Of a DNA stretch of 64,000 bases, positions 8,777 through 16,822 are shown piece after piece. Both the position numbers and the translations under genes were made by a program. The stretch is taken from positions 1,488,001 to 1,552,000 of the forward strand of contig NZ_RBII01000001.1 of NCBI RefSeq assembly GCF_003634015.1, written 5' to 3'. Origin of the DNA: Litorimonas taeanensis. GTDB lineage: Bacteria > Pseudomonadota > Alphaproteobacteria > Caulobacterales > Maricaulaceae. Positions within the stretch are counted from its first letter, which is position 1, and each line of letters begins with the position of its first letter. Below the pieces are notes generated by a model that saw only the letters and a list, made by a program, of their open reading frames with translations, made no database searches and was not told where the DNA came from.

Positions 8777-9762
8777 GTTTATCCCGCAGCACGACATCGT
8801 TTATAATGTTAATGGAAGCCGCAGGGTGGAATATAAATGCCGCCCCCAATCTTCACAGATTTTCCGAGGAAGACTGGCAAGACGCCTCTAAACGTCTGGG
8901 GCCAAAGGGTGCATGGCAAGTGTTTCACCCTCAAAAAATAGTGGCTGTCGGTCATCGCGGAGCAAAACATTTCGCACCTGAAAATACGATTTCAGCGCAT
9001 GAAACCGCCTATCATATGGGCGCGCGGGCGATTGAATTTGATGTCCGCTGCACAAAGGACGGTCATTTCATTATCATTCATGACAAAAAGGTCGAACGCA
9101 CCACTAATGGTACCGGCCGAGTCAAAGATCTTACCCTTGCAGAGATTAAAGCCCTGAAAATTACCTCAATAAAGGGCTCACAATTTGAAGGTGAGACCAT
9201 TCCGACCCTTCGCGAGGCCCTCAGAAATGTCAAAGGTCGCTTTGCTGTCGATATAGATTTTAAGGGCGGCCCTAAAAACTCTGCGGCTATATTAGAGGAT
9301 ATCCTTATTTCCGAAGGATTTATGCAAGACGATGCGCCGCTTGTAACCATATTCTCTCGTCGTCAGCATTTCGATATGCTCAAATCACTGAGTAAAAATT
9401 TCGCTTTTCGTCCGCATTACCTGTCAGAGCAAAGGACTGTAGAATGGACCCAACATCACCCTATCAATATTATGGGTCTGCGACGCTTATCTTTTTCTCC
9501 CAAAGCGGCGGCTGTCATCCGCCGTCAAGGCGTACGGCTTTTTTCAAATGTGATGGGCCCATATGACAACATAATGGGCTTTGACGATGCAATTCGGGCG
9601 GGTTCTCAGTTCATTCAAACAGATTATCTCGACCAACTCGTGCCATACTTAGAAAAGCGCGGCTTACTTGAAACACGGGTTCTGGGCCGAGACTTTATGC
9701 CGCTGCCATCCAATGTACCTGAAAGCGTTTCACCGGCCCTGACATCATCTAGCGTGAATTAA
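8773..9762 (+). CDS. Glycerophosphodiester phosphodiesterase family protein
   Basis: 329 residues with a GDPD TIM-barrel domain beginning about residue 57. Catalytic and metal motifs visible: His61-Arg62-Gly, PENT at 69-72, Glu88 and Asp90 in IEFDVRCTKDG, and His103-Asp104. The family hydrolyses glycerophosphodiesters to glycerol-3-phosphate and an alcohol. No signal peptide is evident, so it is probably cytoplasmic; the first 55 residues are an extension of unknown role. It is the last gene of the overlapping operon started at 3366 (4-nt overlap with DUF2141). Such enzymes recycle head groups during phospholipid turnover, which fits a lipid-remodelling locus. Confidence 0.92.
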   Translation: MSLSRSTTSFIMLMEAAGWNINAAPNLHRFSEEDWQDASKRLGPKGAWQVFHPQKIVAVGHRGAKHFAPENTISAHETAYHMGARAIEFDVRCTKDGHFIIIHDKKVERTTNGTGRVKDLTLAEIKALKITSIKGSQFEGETIPTLREALRNVKGRFAVDIDFKGGPKNSAAILEDILISEGFMQDDAPLVTIFSRRQHFDMLKSLSKNFAFRPHYLSEQRTVEWTQHHPINIMGLRRLSFSPKAAAVIRRQGVRLFSNVMGPYDNIMGFDDAIRAGSQFIQTDYLDQLVPYLEKRGLLETRVLGRDFMPLPSNVPESVSPALTSSSVN

Positions 9763-9826
9763 AACGAGCTGATGCGTTTGTCAGTCCTCTCTTGGTTTTT
9801 GGGCTTAAATACGATAGTTCGAGCCT

Positions 9827-10846
9827 ATGACAGACCTCCCCTCCCTCATTCGCGCCTTACCTAAAGCCGAGCTTCATTTACACATTGAGGGTAGTCTTGA
9901 ACCCGAACAGATGTTTGAATTGGCGGCAAGAAACAATGTAGCCCTGCCTTATGACAGCGTTGAAGATATTCGGGCCGCCTATCGTTTTAATAATCTGCAA
10001 GAATTTTTAGATATTTATTATCAAGGCATGTCTGTTTTGCTGACGAAGCAAGACTTTCATGATTTGACTTATGCCTACCTAAAACGAGTTCATGCAGATA
10101 ATTGCCGCCATGTTGAGATTTTTTTCGATCCGCAAGGTCATACAGAACGCGGCGTTGCATTTTCAGATGCCATTGAAGGTATTTTTGATGGGCTCGAACA
10201 AGGCAAGAAAGACTTTGGCATTTCTTCTCACCTCATTCTTTCATTCCTTCGTCATCTTTCAGAAGAAGAGGCTTTTGAAACTCTGGAGCAGGCAGAGCCT
10301 TATATTGATAGAATTTTAGCTGTGGGACTGGACTCATCTGAACTCGGCCACCCACCCTCAAAGTTTGAACGTGTCTACGCTAAGGCCCGCGAAAAAGGCC
10401 TTAAGAGTTTTGCTCACGCAGGAGAAGAAGGCCCGCCAGAATATGTCTATGAAGCCCTTGACCTTTTGAAGGTTGACCGCATTGACCATGGGAACCGCGC
10501 CCTAGAGGACGATGCCTTAGTTGAACGCCTTGTGGCTGAAAATAAATATTTAACTGTCTGTCCGCTTTCTAATCTAAAACTATGTGTGGTTGATGACCTT
10601 AAAAATCATCCCTTGAAAACCATGCTCAATAAAGGACTAAAAGCAACTGTGAATTCAGACGACCCATCCTATTTTGGAGGGTATTTAAATGATAATTACT
10701 TGCGAACAGCAGAGGCACTACACTTAACAAAAGACGATATAGTAACGCTCGTAAAAAATGGATTTGACGGCGCTTATTTAACAGCTGAACGCAAGGCTGA
10801 ATTAATGCATGAATTCAACCAAGTCATTGCCAGTCACAACACATAA
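9827..10846 (+). CDS. Adenine deaminase (adenosine-deaminase-like amidohydrolase)
   Basis: 339-residue amidohydrolase of the ADA-like COG1816 family. Zinc and catalytic residues are in place: His17-x-His19, His197 and Glu200 in FAHAGEEGPP, His221 in RIDHGNRA, and Asp278-Asp279 in VNSDDPSYFGGY. The segment GLDSSELGHPPSKF, in place of the GLDLAGDE of true adenosine deaminases, is characteristic of the subgroup converting adenine to hypoxanthine plus ammonia. I therefore prefer adenine deaminase; the generic annotation would be add. It is cytosolic purine salvage. A phytase-like gene follows after 20 nt and may share its transcript. Confidence 0.87.
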   Translation: MTDLPSLIRALPKAELHLHIEGSLEPEQMFELAARNNVALPYDSVEDIRAAYRFNNLQEFLDIYYQGMSVLLTKQDFHDLTYAYLKRVHADNCRHVEIFFDPQGHTERGVAFSDAIEGIFDGLEQGKKDFGISSHLILSFLRHLSEEEAFETLEQAEPYIDRILAVGLDSSELGHPPSKFERVYAKAREKGLKSFAHAGEEGPPEYVYEALDLLKVDRIDHGNRALEDDALVERLVAENKYLTVCPLSNLKLCVVDDLKNHPLKTMLNKGLKATVNSDDPSYFGGYLNDNYLRTAEALHLTKDDIVTLVKNGFDGAYLTAERKAELMHEFNQVIASHNT

Positions 10847-10866
10847 TTTTCTGCCTAGAGGACAAT

Positions 10867-11889
10867 ATGCCACTCCGCATTTTGAAAATGCTTTCAATAT
10901 CTATGACGGCGCTCATAATCAGCACGCACCCCGTGGTCGCAGATGACACGGCTGAATACCTTGACCAAATAAAGCAAAAATCTTGCGCTAAAAAGTCAGA
11001 CTCTTTTCCGTTCGCATCCCTAGACATAACGGCAACACCTGTAGCCTTGGGCGATGAAGCCGAGATAAAAGCTACATTACCGCATAATGTGAAATTTCTT
11101 AATGGATGGCATTTAACGGCGCCAGACTCTCGTTTTGGCGGGCTGTCTGGCATAGATCGTCTCCCCAATGGAGACTTAATGGCTGTTTCTGACCAAGGAA
11201 CGATTTTTGTTATTGGGCTAACAGATAACGCCCCAAATGGCCGCGGGGCTATGACGCCTCTCTTAGATCATCGCGGTCAGCAAGTTGGGCGAAAGATGGA
11301 TTCGGATTCTGAAGGCCTTGTCTATCATGACGGACTTGTTTTTATTAGTTTCGAACGCGACCACCGCGTCCTAGCCTATGACTTTTTTGGCTGTAAATCT
11401 GCCGCGCGGGGTATTAAAATCCTAGACTTTCCCCGCAAGATTTCTGGCAAAAAAATACCAAATAATAGCGGCGCAGAAGCATTGGATATAAGTACGGATG
11501 GCCATTTGATTTCTGGTTTCGAATTTGAATTAGAGGGCAAAGCGCCCATTGTGACAATAGCTTTGTCAGCCTTGGCGAATACGGACAAACTCCCAAAAAA
11601 TTCGATTAGCTTCAAACCCGTCGACGAACCCTACTCTCTGGTTGGCTTGTCTAAATCAGCGGCTCTTCTTCGGACATATGACCCTAAAACGGGCAATCGA
11701 AACATTATCCAAGTCGACAAAGGTCAAACGGAATTTACGTTACAACCCCCACTGGCCGTGGATAATTTTGAAGGCATTACGGAAGTAACAACCCCAGAGG
11801 GGCAACGTCTTATATATATTATTTCCGATGATAATTTTTCTGGCCGGCAACGCACATTATTACATGTGTTTGAGATAACTGACGAATAG
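10867..11889 (+). CDS. Exported esterase-like activity of phytase family protein
   Basis: 340 residues. A signal peptide (MSMTALIISTHPVVAD region) precedes a beta-propeller-like domain of the 'esterase-like activity of phytase' type. Supporting segments are FGGLSGIDRLPNGDLMAVSDQG, DSDSEGLVYHDG, NNSGAEALDIS and DNFEGITEV, the repeated G/EGI-D/E blade signatures of that family (PF13449). The substrate is uncertain; members hydrolyse phosphate esters or are uncharacterised. A good GAGGA ribosome site sits before the ATG. It lies 20 nt after adenine deaminase and converges with the DUF2155 gene, the two stops being 3 nt apart. Confidence 0.8.
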   Translation: MPLRILKMLSISMTALIISTHPVVADDTAEYLDQIKQKSCAKKSDSFPFASLDITATPVALGDEAEIKATLPHNVKFLNGWHLTAPDSRFGGLSGIDRLPNGDLMAVSDQGTIFVIGLTDNAPNGRGAMTPLLDHRGQQVGRKMDSDSEGLVYHDGLVFISFERDHRVLAYDFFGCKSAARGIKILDFPRKISGKKIPNNSGAEALDISTDGHLISGFEFELEGKAPIVTIALSALANTDKLPKNSISFKPVDEPYSLVGLSKSAALLRTYDPKTGNRNIIQVDKGQTEFTLQPPLAVDNFEGITEVTTPEGQRLIYIISDDNFSGRQRTLLHVFEITDE

Positions 11890-11892
11890 AGA

Positions 11893-12345
11893 TTATCGAC
11901 GTAACTCTGATGTTTCCGTTCTGGCTTTGGGCACTCTGCAATCAATAACCCAGACATCATAAACACGATGGTCGAGAGCGCTTATAGCGGGTTTTGACGC
12001 GAACATCCAACCTGAAAAAACGGTTTGATCTATATCGGCCGTCTCGCCCTTACCATTAAGGCGCGCATCTTTAATTTGCAAAAAGGCATAGGTTTCAGGA
12101 ATTTCTTCTGGTGGTTTCTTTTCGCAATGCTGCGCTGTAATCGTCAGACTACCGTAGGTAAGAGTTTCTCCTATTTTCACAGTATAATCCTGAGTGGTAG
12201 CCGTCACCTTATCCAAAGTCCGCAAAACGACAGAGGTCCCGACGAGATTACGGCGGGTTTGAGTGGATTGGCTATCCCCAATCTGTGCCGAGACGGGCAC
12301 AGAAAATGTGAAAGCTAAGAGTGAAAGCGAAAACGCTTTAAGCAT
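11893..12345 (-). CDS. DUF2155 exported protein
   Basis: About 150 residues from the ATG at 12345. This start gives a clean signal peptide (MLKAFSLSLLAFTFSVPVSAQ) and overlaps the upstream stop by 8 nt. An earlier in-frame start at 12396 would lie wholly inside the neighbouring gene and bury the signal peptide. The mature part contains the DUF2155 core: VGTSVVLRTLDKVTA, LTITAQHCEKKPPEE, FSGWMFASKPAISALDHRVYDVWV and a second Cys near the end, likely pairing with the first. Its function is unknown; it is a conserved alphaproteobacterial periplasmic protein usually encoded beside the NDUFA12-type complex I subunit, as here. Confidence 0.88.
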   Translation of the reverse strand: MLKAFSLSLLAFTFSVPVSAQIGDSQSTQTRRNLVGTSVVLRTLDKVTATTQDYTVKIGETLTYGSLTITAQHCEKKPPEEIPETYAFLQIKDARLNGKGETADIDQTVFSGWMFASKPAISALDHRVYDVWVIDCRVPKARTETSELRR

Positions 12346-12736
12346 CAGGTGTCCACGCTTCGTAATCGGCTGCCACTTTATCGCGAACGCCGCCACGATC
12401 TAAGCTACCCTTGGGTTTATAGGCATGAACCGTACCCGTTAGATTAGGCACATGGTCCTTTTCCCAAGCATGGGGAACATAACCGTCTTCTGTCGGAGGT
12501 AATTCACTCGTGTGATTAAGCCAACCCTGCCACCCTGGAGGAATGCGAGAAGCATCAGCATAACCGTCATAAGTCACCCAGCGGCGCTTACGCCCTTCAT
12601 AGGTTGCTTTTTTCTCTTCATAATAGGTATTGCCATAAGCATCTTCAGCAATTTTTGTGCCTCGGCGACCGATTTCTAGATTCGTGCCGAATGTGGAGCC
12701 GTTCCACCATGTAAAAATGCGCTTAATAAAAGACAT
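12338..12736 (-). CDS. NADH:ubiquinone oxidoreductase NDUFA12-family subunit
   Basis: 132-residue soluble accessory subunit of respiratory complex I, homologous to mitochondrial NDUFA12/B17.2. Recognisable segments: GTNLEIGRRGTKIAEDAYGNTYYE, RRWVTYDGYADASRIPPGWQGWLNH and a C-terminal YKPKGSLDRGG. The family is nearly confined to alphaproteobacteria and mitochondria and stabilises the peripheral arm. The nuo operon itself is not in this window; the gene stands apart, coupled only to DUF2155 downstream. This separation from nuo is usual in the class. Confidence 0.92.
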   Translation of the reverse strand: MSFIKRIFTWWNGSTFGTNLEIGRRGTKIAEDAYGNTYYEEKKATYEGRKRRWVTYDGYADASRIPPGWQGWLNHTSELPPTEDGYVPHAWEKDHVPNLTGTVHAYKPKGSLDRGGVRDKVAADYEAWTPDA

Positions 12737-12957
12737 AAACCGCCCATATATTGTTGTGTCGAGGTCACAAATGACCCGAACATTTTAAAGGCTTATGCCC
12801 CTGACACGGCCAGAGGTAAAGCCGAGATGTGACCGAAATATGTTCTAGATATTCTTCGGGTCAAAATTGTGCTTTCTATACCACAAAATGAATGATTCTA
12901 CAGAACCTTACAAAATTTTTACTCTACCTTGCCCATGACCAAGCCTATAACAGAGAC

Positions 12958-13866
12958 ATGAAACATATTCCGATGACATCTTTGGCGGCTTTTGCCGCCT
13001 TTGCGCTCTTTGCGCCAACATCACAGGCTCAAATTCGGGTTGAATCCCGAATCCACGCTTCATCTGGAGAATGCGCACAATGTGACCTGTCCAATAAGCG
13101 TATGAACGGTGTAAAACTGAAAGATTCAAATTTTGCAGGGGCTTTGTTTAATAATTCTAACCTGTCCGGCGGACAAATTGATGGTTCAAACTTAACTGGC
13201 GCTCACTTTCGAAAAGCGCTGCTTTACCGAGTTCATGGCGACAAGGTGATGATGGAGTCTGCAGTCCTAGAAGATGCGACCATGACCGAAGCAAAGGTCA
13301 CAAATTCTATTCTGCGTTCAGCAAATTTACTCCGCGCAGACCTTTCTCGCGCCCATTTCGAGGGGAATGATTTCACGGCCTCTAATTTGACGTCAGTAAA
13401 AGCCCCGTCTGTCAATTTTACAGGATCAAATTTCAGCGACGCGCAGCTCTATCATGTGAACCTTCGCGAAGCTGTTCTTGATGAGGCCTCATTCAAAGAT
13501 GTTAGCTTTGGTTTTGCCACGCTTACGGATGCGAGCTTGAAAGGCACAGATTTTTCCGATGCAAAAATGTCAAATGTTCAAGGCTTGAAACAATCGCAAC
13601 TTGACCTAGCCTGCGGTAATGCGATGACAGAATTACCCGATGGCCTATCTATCCCTTATTGCGTGACGGCGGCACATAGCCAAATCGATCATAATCACGA
13701 TGATATGACACCAAAAATGGCGCATATTGCGCGTAGACTTGATCGCGCCATTCGGGATGTAGAACTTCTCCTTGATGCAACGCCGCCAAACAATCGACCT
13801 ATGAAGCGTAAACTCCAAAGCATTCACTCTGATTTGGTGCAGTCCAAGGATGCATTAGAAAAATAA
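12958..13866 (+). CDS. Exported pentapeptide-repeat protein
   Basis: About 302 residues from the ATG at 12958, which gives a signal peptide (PMTSLAAFAAFALFAPTSQAQ). An upstream in-frame start at 12892 would add 22 residues and mask it. After a Cys pair (GECAQCDLSNKRM) come about 15 A(N/D)LxX-type pentapeptides (SNLSGG, SNLTGA, ANLLRADLSRAHF, TDFSDA), predicted to form a right-handed quadrilateral beta-helix. ACGN and SIPYC supply further Cys residues, and a helical C-terminal tail follows (HIARRLDRAIRDVELLLDA). The role is unknown: a periplasmic scaffold with likely disulfides. It ends just before a bidirectional terminator facing aspS. Confidence 0.85.
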   Translation: MKHIPMTSLAAFAAFALFAPTSQAQIRVESRIHASSGECAQCDLSNKRMNGVKLKDSNFAGALFNNSNLSGGQIDGSNLTGAHFRKALLYRVHGDKVMMESAVLEDATMTEAKVTNSILRSANLLRADLSRAHFEGNDFTASNLTSVKAPSVNFTGSNFSDAQLYHVNLREAVLDEASFKDVSFGFATLTDASLKGTDFSDAKMSNVQGLKQSQLDLACGNAMTELPDGLSIPYCVTAAHSQIDHNHDDMTPKMAHIARRLDRAIRDVELLLDATPPNNRPMKRKLQSIHSDLVQSKDALEK

Positions 13867-13883
13867 ACCGAAAATCATATATA

Positions 13884-13915
13884 AAAAAAGCCGCTCTTTA
13901 GCGGCTTTTTTATTA
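13884..13915. terminator. Bidirectional rho-independent terminator
   Basis: Stem AGCCGC/GCGGCT around loop TCTTTA, flanked by an A-run on the left and a T-run on the right. It can therefore stop both the pentapeptide-repeat gene (+) and aspS (-), which converge here. Confidence 0.9.
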
Positions 13916-13932
13916 TCGAGTGACGGGTCGCT

Positions 13933-15756
13933 CTATTTTTGATCAACAACAGGAACAAGCTTCAAGTTTAATTCCTTCAGCTGCGCGTTATCGGCTTCAC
14001 CTGGGGCGTTCATCATTAGGTCCTGAGCTTGACCGTTCATGGGGAACAAGATGACGTCGCGAATAGTGTTTACGCCAGCAAGCAACATTACAATGCGGTC
14101 GACACCGGGCGCGATACCACCATGAGGCGGCGCGCCATATTTAAACGCGTTAATCATGCCGGCGAATTTGTCCTCGACCACTTCTGGACCATAGCCTGCC
14201 ATCTCAAAGGCTTTATACATGATATCAGGTTTATGGTTACGAATAGCCCCGGATGAGAGCTCTACGCCGTTACAGACGATATCATATTGATAGGCCAGAA
14301 TATCGAGCTGTTTTTCGACCGTATCCGCAGCTTCAAGCACTTCCATCCCGCCTTGCGGCATAGAGAATGGATTATGCGAGAAATCGACCTTCTTATTATC
14401 TTCGTCCCATTCATACATTGGGAAGTCGACAATCCAGCAAAATTTAAAGCCTTCAGATTCATCAATCAGGTCGAGGTCAGCAGCAACTTTGTTACGGGCC
14501 GCGCCAGCCAATTTATAGGCCGCGTCTTTTTTACCCGCAGAGAAGAAAATACCGTCGCCAGCACCAAGTCCCATTTTTTCTAGCAAGGCAGAAAGATGTG
14601 CAGGTTCGAAATTCTTCAAGACGGGGTCTTGAGAATCAACACCCCCGCCCTCTGCTTCTTTTAATCGAGCATAGCCGAGACCTGGCATCTGCATTTCTTT
14701 CTTCGCCCATTTATCCATATTATCAAAGAATTTACGCGACTGGTTCGCAGCGGCCTGCGGCGCAGGGATCGCGATAACTTTCCCGCCGCCCTTAGTGATT
14801 TTCGCAAAAATGCCAAAGCCCGTCTTGGACTCGTCAGTAAAGAATTCTGAAACATCCGTCAGTTCAAAAGGAATACGAAGATCTGGTTTGTCAGAACCAT
14901 ATTTTTCCATTGATTCCTTATAAGGAATACGTGGGAATGGTGTTTGTACTTTGCGGCCATCGGCAAATTCTTCGAACACGCCAGCCATAACAGGCTCGAT
15001 AGCTTGGAAAACGTCCTCTTGAGTGACAAAACTCATTTCAACATCAAGCTGATAAAACTCACCCGGTGAACGGTCTGCGCGTGCATCCTCGTCGCGGAAA
15101 CAAGGCGCGATTTGGAAATAACGGTCAAAGCCCGCCACCATGATAAGCTGCTTAAACTGCTGCGGGGCTTGTGGAAGCGCGTAAAACTTACCCGGATTCA
15201 GACGAGATGGAACAAGGAAGTCACGCGCGCCCTCTGGTGAAGACGCCGTCAAAATTGGCGTTTGAAACTCTGTGAAACCTTGCTCAATCATACGGCGACG
15301 TAGCGAATTAATCACCTGTCCACGCATGATGATATTTTTATGCAGAGTCTCGCGGCGAAGGTCTAAATAACGGTGCTTGAGACGAATATCCTCAGGATAA
15401 TCTTGCTCACCGAAAACAGGCAAAGGCAAGCTATCAGCTTGGCTTTCTATATTGAACGTATCAACGCGAATTTCGACTTCGCCAGTTGGAATTTCTTTGT
15501 TTACCGCTTCGCTGTCGCGCGCCAAAACTTCGCCTGTAATCGTGATGACAGATTCAGATGGGCAGCGTTTAGCCGCTTCGTAAAATTCGGCGATAGGATA
15601 AACCACGACTTGGGTGATACCATAATGATCACGAAGGTCGATGAATAGCGCATTGGCATGTTCACGTTTGCGGTGAACCCAGCCTGAGAGTTTTACGGTT
15701 TCGCCGACATGGCTTCCGCGAAGTTCGCCGCATGTGTGGCTACGATAAGCGTGCAT
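13933..15756 (-). CDS. aspS: Aspartyl-tRNA synthetase
   Basis: 607-residue class II aminoacyl-tRNA synthetase of the long bacterial type. It has an N-terminal OB-fold anticodon domain ([26 protein letters not shown]), motif 2 ([20 protein letters not shown]), the bacterial GAD insertion, and motif 3 near the end ([14 protein letters not shown]). It charges tRNA-Asp with aspartate in the cytosol; whether it is discriminating or also charges tRNA-Asn cannot be settled here. The ATG at 15756 is preceded by GGAG. A TTGACA promoter candidate lies about 100 nt upstream. Confidence 0.97.
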   Translation of the reverse strand: MHAYRSHTCGELRGSHVGETVKLSGWVHRKREHANALFIDLRDHYGITQVVVYPIAEFYEAAKRCPSESVITITGEVLARDSEAVNKEIPTGEVEIRVDTFNIESQADSLPLPVFGEQDYPEDIRLKHRYLDLRRETLHKNIIMRGQVINSLRRRMIEQGFTEFQTPILTASSPEGARDFLVPSRLNPGKFYALPQAPQQFKQLIMVAGFDRYFQIAPCFRDEDARADRSPGEFYQLDVEMSFVTQEDVFQAIEPVMAGVFEEFADGRKVQTPFPRIPYKESMEKYGSDKPDLRIPFELTDVSEFFTDESKTGFGIFAKITKGGGKVIAIPAPQAAANQSRKFFDNMDKWAKKEMQMPGLGYARLKEAEGGGVDSQDPVLKNFEPAHLSALLEKMGLGAGDGIFFSAGKKDAAYKLAGAARNKVAADLDLIDESEGFKFCWIVDFPMYEWDEDNKKVDFSHNPFSMPQGGMEVLEAADTVEKQLDILAYQYDIVCNGVELSSGAIRNHKPDIMYKAFEMAGYGPEVVEDKFAGMINAFKYGAPPHGGIAPGVDRIVMLLAGVNTIRDVILFPMNGQAQDLMMNAPGEADNAQLKELNLKLVPVVDQK

Positions 15757-15837
15757 TTTATACTCCTTAGCCTGTTATCTAGGCCCTTAGGACGCGAAGC
15801 AGATAAACGGTCTACAGCGTCTGGTTAATGTCCGCGC

Positions 15838-15865
15838 GGCATAGCCCAGATAGGCTTTATGTCAA
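15838..15865 (-). promoter_or_regulatory. Sigma70-type promoter candidate for aspS
   Basis: Reading the minus strand, a perfect -35 TTGACA (15865-15860) is followed after 16 nt by TATGCC (15843-15838) as a weak -10. It lies 80-110 nt upstream of the aspS start. Judged by eye only. Confidence 0.4.
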
Positions 15866-15971
15866 GTCTTGCCCTGTGGCTGTGTGGTGAGAACCTCTAA
15901 AAAAGCACATGATTTACAAGGCCTGTAAAAAAGGATATCGACTCACCATGACAGCTCATTCCATAGCATTA

Positions 15972-15987
15972 GCAGAACATGTTCTGC
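15972..15987. promoter_or_regulatory. 16-bp perfect palindrome upstream of the tryptophan-catabolism pair
   Basis: GCAGAACA followed directly by its reverse complement TGTTCTGC, about 85 nt before the start at 16072. It contains GAAC-AT-GTTC, but the spacing matches neither the alphaproteobacterial GTTC-N7-GTTC LexA site nor the Gram-positive GAAC-N4-GTTC site. It more likely binds a dimeric local regulator of unknown family. Confidence 0.45.
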
Positions 15988-16071
15988 GAGATTGGCTCAC
16001 TGGCCATAACTAACGCGCGTCTTCACCTTAATTAATCCCAAATAAAGTGACTAAGACAAGGACGTTAGACA

Positions 16072-16818
16072 ATGGATAGACAAAAATACCAAAAAATGAT
16101 GCGCGGCGCAGGCCAGCTAGATTATGAAATTTATCTGAATACAGAGAGCTTACTCTCTTGTCAGAAAGAACCTGAAGAGCTCTGTAATCCAGATGAGCTC
16201 CAATTCATGATTGTTCATCAAGTCGAAGAGCTTTGGATGAAGCTCATGGCAACAACCCTGCTTGATATTGATGATGAAATGCAGGCACGTAATAGTTTCA
16301 AAGCACTAACCTTGTTTCGTCGGGTGCAGCTCTGCCAAGAAATGATGACGCAACAATTAGTCTTACTCGAAACAATGTCGCCTAAAGACTATCAAGAGAT
16401 TCGACTTTTACTAGGTAATGGGAGCGGCCAAGAAAGCCCAGGGTTTCGTGTCTTACTCGATATGCCAACGGATCTTTGGCAGACATTCAAAGCCATTTAT
16501 TTAGAGGGCGGACAGCGGACGTTAGAGCAAATATATGATAGCGAATACAGCCATGATGATGCCTATATGATTGCCGAAGCCTTGGCTGAATTTGACGAAC
16601 AATTTCAAAAGTTCCGACATTCTCATATGCAATTGATTTATCGTTCGATAGGGGTTGCCGCAAACTCCCTTAAGGGGCGTCCCGTTGAAATTCTCAACAC
16701 GGGATTACGCCAAAAATTCTTCCCTGAACTATGGCAAGTACGCGCTGATATGACAGACCGTTGGGGCGGAACCTATGGCAAGGTACGCACAAAGCTCGAC
16801 CCCAAAGCAAAGCCTTAA
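16072..16818 (+). CDS. Tryptophan 2,3-dioxygenase family protein (divergent)
   Basis: 248 residues of the heme-dependent TDO fold. Conserved features: LDYEIYLNTESLLSCQ (16-31), DELQFMIVHQVEELWMKL (41-58) with the distal-pocket His49, RRVQLCQEMMTQQLVLLETMSP (83-104), GFR at 124-126, His185 as the expected proximal heme ligand in RHSHMQLIYRSIG, and KFFPELWQVR (215-224). The canonical GTGGS loop that follows the heme His and contacts the tryptophan ammonium is absent; VAANSLKGRPVEIL stands there instead. Classical TDO opens the indole ring to N-formylkynurenine. The substituted loop leaves substrate choice uncertain. The next gene, a kynureninase-like enzyme, starts 4 nt after this stop. Confidence 0.8.
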   Translation: MDRQKYQKMMRGAGQLDYEIYLNTESLLSCQKEPEELCNPDELQFMIVHQVEELWMKLMATTLLDIDDEMQARNSFKALTLFRRVQLCQEMMTQQLVLLETMSPKDYQEIRLLLGNGSGQESPGFRVLLDMPTDLWQTFKAIYLEGGQRTLEQIYDSEYSHDDAYMIAEALAEFDEQFQKFRHSHMQLIYRSIGVAANSLKGRPVEILNTGLRQKFFPELWQVRADMTDRWGGTYGKVRTKLDPKAKP

Positions 16819-16822
16819 GACT

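Larger units (their letters stand above)
15757..16071. other. 315-nt intergenic region between aspS and the kynurenine-type genes
   Basis: Divergent promoter region with no credible gene. It holds a probable aspS promoter, a TTTACA/TGTAAA inverted repeat with a 5-nt spacer (15913-15929) and a 16-bp perfect palindrome (15972-15987) placed for the plus-strand genes. Confidence 0.7.

Noticed and set aside
15913-15929. TTTACA/TGTAAA inverted repeat near aspS
   Set aside because: Only 6-bp arms in AT-rich sequence; noted within the intergenic feature but not evidence of an operator on its own.
16072-16818. Possible truncation of the dioxygenase gene
   Set aside because: Has both ends of the fold (N-terminal substrate helix and C-terminal FFPELW segment) and no frameshift; the shorter loop replaces the GTGGS region rather than being cut off.
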